Origin: Legionella genomosp. 1
Lineage (GTDB): Bacteria; Pseudomonadota; Gammaproteobacteria; Legionellales; Legionellaceae
DNA length: 8,278 nt
Assembly: GCA_945867185.1 (NCBI GenBank)
Contig: CAMBHM010000058.1
Span: forward strand, 1 to 8,278
Reading direction: 5' to 3'
In this document: one piece after another, positions 1 to 5,281 of the stretch
Layout of the letters: each line of letters begins with the position of its first letter
How positions within the stretch are numbered: position 1 is the stretch's first letter
Translations under genes and position numbers: made by a program
Notes under the pieces: generated by a model
What the model saw: the letters and a program-made list of their open reading frames with translations, nothing else
Databases searched by the model: none
Told to the model about the DNA's origin: nothing

Positions 1-261
1 AAAATGTTCATACTGGGTAGCGAGATCATGGGCCAGCCGGTTCCAATGATCGACAGTCATGTTCGAGGAATCTAAGAGGGGGTGATATTCCTTGATGGTG
101 TAGGCGGGCATGTCGTCATGAGACAGTGCGGGTAATGTTGCGAGTTCGGTTTTGATATATCCGGGTGCAGGGTGATAACCATGCTCAGTTTTAACACTGC
201 TGATGGTGCCGCCGGTGTTGAGAATAAGGATCTGTTTCTTCATCCACGTATCGTAAACCAT
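1..261 (-). CDS. ansA: Type I (cytoplasmic-type) L-asparaginase, N-terminal part, runs off the left edge
   Basis: Hydrolyses L-asparagine to aspartate and ammonia. The 87 visible codons read without a stop to base 1, so the 3' end is missing. The first strand and nucleophile loop, ILILNTGGTIS (residues 11-21), carry the TGGT motif, with the expected nucleophile Thr19. A GYHPAPGY segment (28-35) follows, and then PLLDSSNM (61-68), the Asp-Ser-Ser substrate loop. The spacing and the intervening HDDMPAYTIKEY resemble E. coli AnsA rather than the periplasmic AnsB, and no signal peptide is seen. I chose the ATG at 259-261 because AAGGA lies 8 nt upstream. A second ATG at 241-243 (MKKQIL...) is possible but has no clear ribosome binding site. 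The gene is divergent from rppH. The family call is firm. The subtype rests on only about a quarter of the protein. Confidence 0.9.
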   Translation of the reverse strand, partial: MVYDTWMKKQILILNTGGTISSVKTEHGYHPAPGYIKTELATLPALSHDDMPAYTIKEYHPLLDSSNMTVDHWNRLAHDLATQYEHF

Positions 262-269
262 GTGCCAAG

Positions 270-274
270 TCCTT
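270..274 (-). promoter_or_regulatory. Ribosome binding site that decides the asparaginase start
   Basis: AAGGA on the minus strand, 8 nt before the ATG at 259-261. The downstream in-frame ATG at 241-243 has nothing comparable, which favours the longer start. Confidence 0.55.
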
Positions 275-282
275 GCTACTGA

Positions 283-288
283 ATTATA
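283..288 (-). promoter_or_regulatory. Candidate -10 box of the asparaginase promoter
   Basis: A perfect TATAAT read on the minus strand inside an AT-rich stretch of the 121-bp divergent intergenic region. Transcription would start near 276, leaving a short leader of about 15 nt before the ATG. No good -35 hexamer is seen at 16-18 bp, so this is only a candidate. A matching plus-strand promoter for rppH was not convincingly found; TATAGC at 348-353 is the best but weak. Confidence 0.4.
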
Positions 289-382
289 TTTGCAAACCTT
301 ATCTATTGTGTGGAAAAATCAAAGCATTCAGATCATTGGTGGTTTCTTATAGCCCAATCCATAGCCCCAGGTAAGGTTGATA

Positions 383-919
383 ATGGTAATAGATAAGACG
401 GGGTATCGGTTGAATGTTGGGATCATATTGGTCAGTGATTCTCATCGTTTGTTTTGGGGACGACGACAGGGTCATGACGCCTGGCAATTTCCTCAGGGAG
501 GGCTTGCAGAGGGGGAATCTCCCATGGAAGCAATGTTTCGTGAGTTGTATGAAGAAATTGGTCTTGATCGAGCGGATGTAGAGTTGTTAGGGATAACGAA
601 GCGTTGGTTGAAATATCGGTTGCCTAATCAATATGTGCGTCATGGTAGTGAACCATTGGTGATTGGTCAAAAACAAAAATGGTATTTATTAAAACTACTG
701 ACGAGCGATCAAAAAATCCGCTTGGATTTAACGGACTCTCCAGAGTTTGATAGTTGGCGATGGATAGGCTACGACGAGCCCCAAGATCAGGTGATTTTTT
801 TTAAAAAACAAGTGTACGTTCAAGCTTTAAAAGAGCTAGAACGATATTTAAAAAAGAGACGTATGCCATCAGGGGATCGTAGAAAGCGAGGATATAAGGG
901 ACAAAGGACTTCACCATGA
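383..919 (+). CDS. rppH: RNA pyrophosphohydrolase (Nudix)
   Basis: Removes pyrophosphate from the 5' triphosphate end of mRNAs in the cytoplasm, which opens them to RNase E decay. The 178 residues contain a complete Nudix box at 39-61, with Gly39, Glu45, Arg53, Glu54, Glu57, Glu58 and Gly60 in the GX5EX7REUXEEXGU pattern. The RppH signatures GYRLNVGI (7-14), WQFPQGG (34-40) and IGQKQKWYLLKL (94-105) are present, as is SPEFDSWRW (119-127). The tail is basic and ends in RRKRG-type sequence, as in the E. coli enzyme. The start is the ATG at 383, which has AAGG 6 nt upstream and matches the E. coli N terminus. A TTG six bases earlier would add only two residues. It is the first gene of the rppH-ptsP-lgt-thyA cluster. 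Confidence 0.96.
   Translation: MVIDKTGYRLNVGIILVSDSHRLFWGRRQGHDAWQFPQGGLAEGESPMEAMFRELYEEIGLDRADVELLGITKRWLKYRLPNQYVRHGSEPLVIGQKQKWYLLKLLTSDQKIRLDLTDSPEFDSWRWIGYDEPQDQVIFFKKQVYVQALKELERYLKKRRMPSGDRRKRGYKGQRTSP
795..808 (+). repeat. T8A6 homopolymer pair inside rppH
   Basis: Eight T followed by six A, read in frame as ATT TTT TTT AAA AAA and encoding the conserved VIFFKKQVY segment. The tract could cause RNA polymerase slippage. One added base would lead to an in-frame TAA within about ten codons. Amino-acid conservation alone may explain most of the tract. Confidence 0.4.
903..908 (+). promoter_or_regulatory. AAAGGA ribosome binding site at the rppH/ptsP junction
   Basis: AAAGGA sits 7 nt before an ATG at 916-918 but 18 nt before the ptsP start at 927. 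It is therefore well placed for the five-codon minicistron and badly placed for ptsP itself. Confidence 0.5.
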
Positions 920-933
920 ATACCCTATGCTGA
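916..933 (+). other. Possible five-codon minicistron (MNTLC) bridging rppH and ptsP
   Basis: ATG AAT ACC CTA TGC TGA. Its ATG overlaps the rppH stop (TGA 917-919), and its own TGA (931-933) lies one base past the ptsP start codon (927-929). With an AAAGGA 7 nt upstream it looks translatable and could deliver terminating ribosomes onto the ptsP start. I read this from position only. It may equally be chance, with ptsP started by ribosomes ending on rppH. Confidence 0.35.
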
Positions 934-3218
934 AAACACTCAAACGAATCGTTCAAGACGTCACCACCTCACATCGTCTGTCGGATGCATTGGCTATTTT
1001 GGTACAACGCGTGCGCAGTGCCGTTGCTGCAGATGCCGTATCTGTGTTTATGGTAGATAGCCAATTGTCTCAGTACGTATTGATCGCGACAGAAGGCCTT
1101 CAAAAAAAAGCAGAATTCAATGTGCGGATTGCATTCTCAGACGGTTTGATTGGTCTTGTTGGTCGACGTGAAGAGCCTATTAATTTAAAGAAGGCTCATG
1201 ATCACCCTGATTTTTATGAAGATCCATTATTGGGTGAGGAGAATCTGAACGCGTTTCTCGGTGTGCCCATTATTCAACATCGTAAACTTTATGGAATTTT
1301 GACGGTCCAGCAGCGAGAAGAGCGCTGTTTTGATGACGAAGAAGAAGCGTTCCTCATCACGTTGGCCGCACAATTAGGTGGCATCATTGCGCATGCGGAA
1401 GCAACGGGTGAATTGGCGCAATTGACGCAGTATCGAGCGCCAGGTGCGGGTGATGCGATACCGATACAAATGGCGTTATCGGGTATTGGCAGTGTGCCTG
1501 GTGTGGCGATCGGAACGGCCATTGTTGTATATCCTCCGGCAGATATTGATGCTGTGCCAAGAGTCATTGTTGAAGACATAGACGCTGAAATTACCATTTT
1601 TCATGAAGCCTTGCATGCGGCGCGGGAGGGGATGCATCGCTTAAGTCGTCGTATGAAATCAAGCGTGGATAAGGATGAGCATGCCTTGTTTGATGTGTAC
1701 TTGCGCATTCTTGACAATGACAGCTTGGGCGCTGATGTGGTGAAGGAGATTAGGCAAGACCATTTGGGAGCACAGGCGGCCTTGGCGGTTGTTATCAAAC
1801 GTCATGTGCTGCAATTCGAGGCGATGAAGGATGATTATTTACGGGAGCGCGCAAGTGATATCCGTGACATCGGTCGGCGAGTACTTGCAGAGTTGCAATC
1901 GTTTCAGCAAGAAGAGGTGGAGTACCCGCGCAGGACGATTCTTATCGGGGAAGAGGTAACGGCTGCCGCGTTAGCAGAAGTCCCAGAAGGGCAGCTAGCC
2001 GGAGTGGTGTCTGCAAAGGGGGCCAATAACTCACACGTGGCTATTTTGGCACGCGCATTGGGGGTGCCTGCCGTGATGGGGGTTCGCGGGTTGCAGTTAG
2101 AGCAACTGTCGCGCCGGGCCATTATTGTTGATGGGTATTATGGTCATGTGTTCGTATCGCCCTCGAAAGCCTTGCTTGCGGAATATAAGCAATTGCTTCA
2201 AGAAGAAGATGATTTAAATCAAAGTCTTGAGAGTTTACGTGATAAACCCGCTGAAACGACAGACAATTATCGGATTGCACTGCATGTGAATACGGGTCTT
2301 GCGATGGATGCGGGGCTGTCAATGAGTGTTGGGGCTGAGGGGGTGGGCTTATATCGGTCTGAGATCCCATTCATGAGTCGAGATAGGTTTCCATCCGAAG
2401 ACGAGCAATATATTATTTATCGTCAGATTCTAAAGGCCTTTGCACCACGACCGGTGACGATGCGTACTTTGGATATCGGTGGGGATAAGGTGCTGCCTTA
2501 TTTTCCAGTAGAGGAAGCTAACCCGTATCTTGGATGGCGCGGGATTCGAGTGACGCTGGATCATCCAGATGTTTTTTTGTTACAAGTCCGCGCGATGATG
2601 CGTGCGAATGAAGACATTCAAAATTTGCGAATCATGTTGCCGATGGTCACTTCGTTGAGTGAGGTGGATGAAGCCGCGTATTTGATCGACAAAGCATTTG
2701 CTGAATTGCTGGAGGAAGGGTGTCGCATTGAAAAGCCGCAGTTAGGGGTGATGATTGAGGTGCCTGCAGCCGTCTATCAGGCACGTGAACTTGCCAAGCG
2801 AGTTGATTTTATTTCGGTAGGTAGCAATGATCTGACTCAGTATATGTTGGCTGTAGATAGGAATAATGCGCGAGTGGCAGGTCTGTATGATGCGTTGCAT
2901 CCGTCTATGTTGCGGGTGTTGCAGAAAATCGTAGAAGGGGGGCATGCGGCTGGGGTTGAAGTGAGTATTTGTGGGGAAATGGCGAGTGATCCCTTGTGCG
3001 TGCTTCTGTTAATGGCCATGGGATTTGATACGCTTAGCATGAATTCGGCTAGTTTACCGCGTATCAAGTGGATCATCCGTAATGTCTCCATTGCCAGTGC
3101 GCGAAAAATTTTGTCTGATGTGATGGAATTGTGGCATCCTCAGGAGATCCGTTTATATTTACAAAAGGCCCTGGAACAGGAAGGGTTGGGCAGTTTAATT
3201 CGATCTGGAAAATCATGA
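927..3218 (+). CDS. ptsP: PTS-Ntr enzyme I (GAF-domain phosphoenolpyruvate-protein phosphotransferase)
   Basis: Takes phosphate from phosphoenolpyruvate and passes it to NPr and on to EIIA-Ntr, a regulatory chain tied to nitrogen and potassium status. The 763 residues (E. coli 748) hold an N-terminal GAF domain (about 1-165, with GLIGLVGR and FLGVPII). This is followed by the enzyme I N-domain (about 185-320). The swivelling phosphohistidine domain has GANNSH, with His370 as the phosphorylated residue. The PEP-binding TIM barrel (about 440-740) has MRTLDIGGDK (512-521), GVMIEVPAA (607-615), VGSNDLTQY (631-639) and ICGEMASDP with Cys682. The start at 927 matches the E. coli N terminus closely but has no well-spaced ribosome binding site. 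It follows rppH by 7 bp, so translational coupling is likely. Its stop overlaps the lgt start (ATGA). Confidence 0.97.
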   Translation: MLKTLKRIVQDVTTSHRLSDALAILVQRVRSAVAADAVSVFMVDSQLSQYVLIATEGLQKKAEFNVRIAFSDGLIGLVGRREEPINLKKAHDHPDFYEDPLLGEENLNAFLGVPIIQHRKLYGILTVQQREERCFDDEEEAFLITLAAQLGGIIAHAEATGELAQLTQYRAPGAGDAIPIQMALSGIGSVPGVAIGTAIVVYPPADIDAVPRVIVEDIDAEITIFHEALHAAREGMHRLSRRMKSSVDKDEHALFDVYLRILDNDSLGADVVKEIRQDHLGAQAALAVVIKRHVLQFEAMKDDYLRERASDIRDIGRRVLAELQSFQQEEVEYPRRTILIGEEVTAAALAEVPEGQLAGVVSAKGANNSHVAILARALGVPAVMGVRGLQLEQLSRRAIIVDGYYGHVFVSPSKALLAEYKQLLQEEDDLNQSLESLRDKPAETTDNYRIALHVNTGLAMDAGLSMSVGAEGVGLYRSEIPFMSRDRFPSEDEQYIIYRQILKAFAPRPVTMRTLDIGGDKVLPYFPVEEANPYLGWRGIRVTLDHPDVFLLQVRAMMRANEDIQNLRIMLPMVTSLSEVDEAAYLIDKAFAELLEEGCRIEKPQLGVMIEVPAAVYQARELAKRVDFISVGSNDLTQYMLAVDRNNARVAGLYDALHPSMLRVLQKIVEGGHAAGVEVSICGEMASDPLCVLLLMAMGFDTLSMNSASLPRIKWIIRNVSIASARKILSDVMELWHPQEIRLYLQKALEQEGLGSLIRSGKS

Positions 3219-4006
3219 TAACTTATCCATCAATGGATCCCATTGCGTTGTCTGTGGGGCCTCTTCATGTGCATTGGTATGGGGTGATGTACTTGCTGGG
3301 ATTTTTTGCTTCCTGGCTGCTGGCCCGTTTTCGTGTGAAGCGTTATCACTTGGAGTGGACCTCCGAACAAGTCAGTGATTTGATATTTTTTGCAGCGCTT
3401 GGGGTTATCATTGGGGGACGCTTGGGTTATATGGTATTTTATAATACCCACCATTTGCTCAGTCATCCCTTGGATGTCCTGAAACTATGGGAAGGCGGCA
3501 TGTCGTTTCATGGGGGTCTGCTGGGCGTTGGTGCAGCCCTCTGGTATGGATCGTATAAACTTAAAAAACCATTCTGGCAGGTGGCTGATTTTTACGCGCC
3601 TTTAGTGCCTTTGGGACTTGCTGCAGGGCGCGCTGGTAATTTTATCAATGGGGAGTTGTGGGGGCGTGTGACAACGATGCCTTGGGGCATGGTGTTTCCA
3701 GAAGGAGGCCCGCTGCCGAGACACCCGTCTCAGTTGTATGAGCTAGGCCTAGAGGGGATTGGGTTGTTTGTGTTGGTATGGTGGTATGCGAGTCGGTCAC
3801 GTCCAGCGGGAACCGTGTCTGCTGTGTTTTTGATGGGGTATGCGGTGTGTCGATTGATTGTTGAATGTTTTCGAGAACCGGATTTACAGTTGGGATTCTT
3901 TTTTGATTGGTTTACGATGGGACAGTTGTTATCTGTGCCCATGTTATTAGGCGGGGTCTTGTTATGGTGGATAAAACGGGATGAAACATTACCTACAGTT
4001 TCTTGA
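3215..4006 (+). CDS. lgt: Prolipoprotein diacylglyceryl transferase
   Basis: Inner-membrane enzyme that moves a diacylglyceryl group from phosphatidylglycerol to the lipobox cysteine of prolipoproteins, the first step of lipoprotein maturation. The 263 residues form several hydrophobic segments (for example 22-36, 55-75, 98-112, 181-191 and 234-252). The signatures are HWYGVMY (20-26), GGMSFHGG (94-101, with His99), [14 protein letters not shown] (138-151, with Arg139) and [10 protein letters not shown] (167-176). It lacks the roughly 25-residue insert found before LPRHPSQ in E. coli Lgt (291 residues). I chose the ATG at 3215 because it overlaps the ptsP stop as ATGA and matches the family N terminus. 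Upstream in-frame codons lie inside ptsP. The weak GGA before it suggests coupling to ptsP translation. Confidence 0.96.
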   Translation: MITYPSMDPIALSVGPLHVHWYGVMYLLGFFASWLLARFRVKRYHLEWTSEQVSDLIFFAALGVIIGGRLGYMVFYNTHHLLSHPLDVLKLWEGGMSFHGGLLGVGAALWYGSYKLKKPFWQVADFYAPLVPLGLAAGRAGNFINGELWGRVTTMPWGMVFPEGGPLPRHPSQLYELGLEGIGLFVLVWWYASRSRPAGTVSAVFLMGYAVCRLIVECFREPDLQLGFFFDWFTMGQLLSVPMLLGGVLLWWIKRDETLPTVS

Positions 4007-4775
4007 ACATATTTTAACGCACGGTGTACAAAAAACAGATCGAACAGGAACAGGAACCTTGTCGGTATTTGCGTATCAAATGCGGTTTGATCTGCAAGCA
4101 GGATTTCCACTGGTAACCACTAAAAAAGTGCATGTGAAAAGCATTGTGCATGAGTTGCTTTGGTTTTTAAGAGGGGACACGAATGTCGCTTATCTTCGTG
4201 ACCATGGGGTTTCAATTTGGAATGAGTGGGCGGATGAAAACGGCGAATTGGGCCCTGTTTATGGACGACAGTGGCGCAGTTGGCCGCTTGCAGACGGGCG
4301 ATCCATTGATCAGTTGGCTGAAGTCGTGCAGGCTATTAAAACAACTCCTGATTCAAGACGTCTTATCGTGAGTGCTTGGAATGTGGGAGAGCTAGACAAC
4401 ATGGCACTCGCCCCTTGTCATGCTTTGTTTCAGTTCTATGTGGCACAGGGCAGGCTTTCTTGTCAGTTATATCAGCGATCAGCCGATGCCTTCTTAGGGG
4501 TTCCGTTTAATATTGCGTCCTATGCATTACTCACCCACATGGTGGCCGCACAGTGTCATTTGGATGTAGGCGATTTTATTTGGACAGGCGGGGATTGTCA
4601 TTTATATCTCAATCATCTAGAACAAGCTAAGATGCAATTACAACGCGCGCCACTGCCCTTACCAACAGTATTGTTGAAGCAAGCCCCGGCTTCTTTATTC
4701 GACTATCAATTTGATGATATTGAAATAGTTGAGTATGAATCTCATCCAGCTATCAAGGCGCCCATTGCAGTGTAA
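3981..4775 (+). CDS. thyA: Thymidylate synthase
   Basis: Methylates dUMP to dTMP using 5,10-methylenetetrahydrofolate, leaving dihydrofolate. The protein is 264 residues, the same length as E. coli ThyA, and aligns by eye without gaps. The key residues are Arg21 in the DRTGTGT loop, the SRR pair (Arg126, Arg127), the nucleophile Cys146 in [12 protein letters not shown], Arg166 and Asp169 in QLYQRSAD, Asn177 in FNIASY, and His207/Tyr209 near [10 protein letters not shown]. The C terminus ends in KAPIAV, the usual closing tail. The start lies 26 bp inside lgt, so the two genes overlap out of frame. No strong ribosome binding site precedes it, and reinitiation or coupling with lgt is likely. No terminator is visible right after the stop. 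Confidence 0.98.
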   Translation: MKHYLQFLEHILTHGVQKTDRTGTGTLSVFAYQMRFDLQAGFPLVTTKKVHVKSIVHELLWFLRGDTNVAYLRDHGVSIWNEWADENGELGPVYGRQWRSWPLADGRSIDQLAEVVQAIKTTPDSRRLIVSAWNVGELDNMALAPCHALFQFYVAQGRLSCQLYQRSADAFLGVPFNIASYALLTHMVAAQCHLDVGDFIWTGGDCHLYLNHLEQAKMQLQRAPLPLPTVLLKQAPASLFDYQFDDIEIVEYESHPAIKAPIAV

Positions 4776-4779
4776 TTAT

Positions 4780-4796
4780 TGTGCTATACTTACACA
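4780..4796 (+). promoter_or_regulatory. Extended -10 promoter of the 149-residue gene, inside a small dyad
   Basis: TGC-TATACT (4782-4790) fits the extended -10 consensus TGn-TATAAT, with transcription expected near 4797. A good -35 is not seen. TTGCAG at 4765-4770 is only 14 bp away, which extended -10 promoters can tolerate. The box lies within a TGTG-N9-CACA dyad (4780-4783 and 4793-4796), which may be an operator or chance. Transcription from the thyA operon could also read through. Confidence 0.6.
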
Positions 4797-4811
4797 GGAA
4801 TAGTCATTACC

Positions 4812-4818
4812 AAGGGAG
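4812..4818 (+). promoter_or_regulatory. Strong ribosome binding site of the 149-residue gene
   Basis: AAGGGAG ends 6 nt before the ATG at 4825. It is the best ribosome binding site in the window and fixes the start. Confidence 0.75.
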
Positions 4819-4824
4819 ATTATT

Positions 4825-5274
4825 ATGCAAAAACTTATTCTAGGAAGAGATATTGCCTTTAGGAAGGCTCACCCTGAGAGTGCTTCATTAACCTTTACTG
4901 TTCTTAATCCAGATGCCGTTGACACTTTTATGGCAGATGCCGATCTACAAACATTTTTAACTGATCCGTTTCGTGTGGGGGAGCAAGCATCTGAGGCAGG
5001 TTGTCGATTAATCATTATACGAGAAGAAGGAGCACTTAAAATTGGTCGCCAATATGGTACTGATCATCAACGGAAGATGGCACCCCATGAGTTGCTTTCC
5101 TCTTTAAAAACGTATGTTCTTGAGGGGGCGCCTGCAGGTGTTTGGGAGGATATGTCGGGAGGGCTTCTGGTAGAGGCGCAATCTTTTGAAGAGATTGCTC
5201 TTAGAAGCAGCTTACCGCGAGGTGATGCCTTGTTAGACAGGCCATCGGCGGGACCTATTTATAGAACGATGTAA
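4825..5274 (+). CDS. Uncharacterised 149-residue soluble protein
   Basis: I do not recognise the family. The protein is 149 residues with no signal peptide and no membrane segment. It has a single cysteine (Cys60), so disulphides are unlikely. A probable beta pair, RLIIIREEGALKIGRQYG (61-78), is followed by a charged stretch and a likely helix (HELLSSLKTYVLEG, 88-101). A Gly-rich turn (GAPAGVWEDMSGGLL, 101-115) comes next, and the tail is Pro/Arg-rich (SLPRGDALLDRPSAGPIY). The gene is real on signal evidence: extended -10 promoter, AAGGGAG ribosome binding site 6 nt from the ATG, and an intrinsic terminator about 35 nt past its stop. It follows thyA by 49 bp and converges on priA, separated by 7 bp. 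Codon use looks similar to its neighbours. A secreted or host-directed role is conceivable but unsupported. Confidence 0.8.
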   Translation: MQKLILGRDIAFRKAHPESASLTFTVLNPDAVDTFMADADLQTFLTDPFRVGEQASEAGCRLIIIREEGALKIGRQYGTDHQRKMAPHELLSSLKTYVLEGAPAGVWEDMSGGLLVEAQSFEEIALRSSLPRGDALLDRPSAGPIYRTM

Positions 5275-5281
5275 TGTTGCA

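Noticed and set aside
348..353. TATAGC as the rppH -10 box
   Set aside because: The match is poor and there is no -35 at a suitable distance, so it is too weak to list as a promoter.
1289..1597. Minus-strand open frames inside ptsP (also 1601-1798, 1904-2122, 2122-2370, 2742-2945 and 2837-3091)
   Set aside because: They are antisense to a clear conserved gene, have low-complexity or unrelated products and no start signals.
3131..3214. A longer lgt start at 3131
   Set aside because: The added 28 residues lie entirely in ptsP in another frame and do not resemble the Lgt N terminus. The ATG at 3215 matches the family and overlaps the ptsP stop.
3730..4110. Minus-strand 126-codon frame across the lgt/thyA junction
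   Set aside because: It is antisense to two firmly identified genes. Its Asn/His-rich product looks like a coding shadow.
5178..5198. GCAATCT / AGATTGC inverted repeat near the end of the 149-residue gene as a terminator for priA
   Set aside because: The stem is 7 bp with no U-tract in either direction. It is probably chance, and no clear priA terminator was found.
4825..5274. The unknown protein as a type IV secretion effector
   Set aside because: The genome may be from a host-associated lineage and the tail has a few acidic residues, but no eukaryotic-like domain or convincing secretion signal can be seen.
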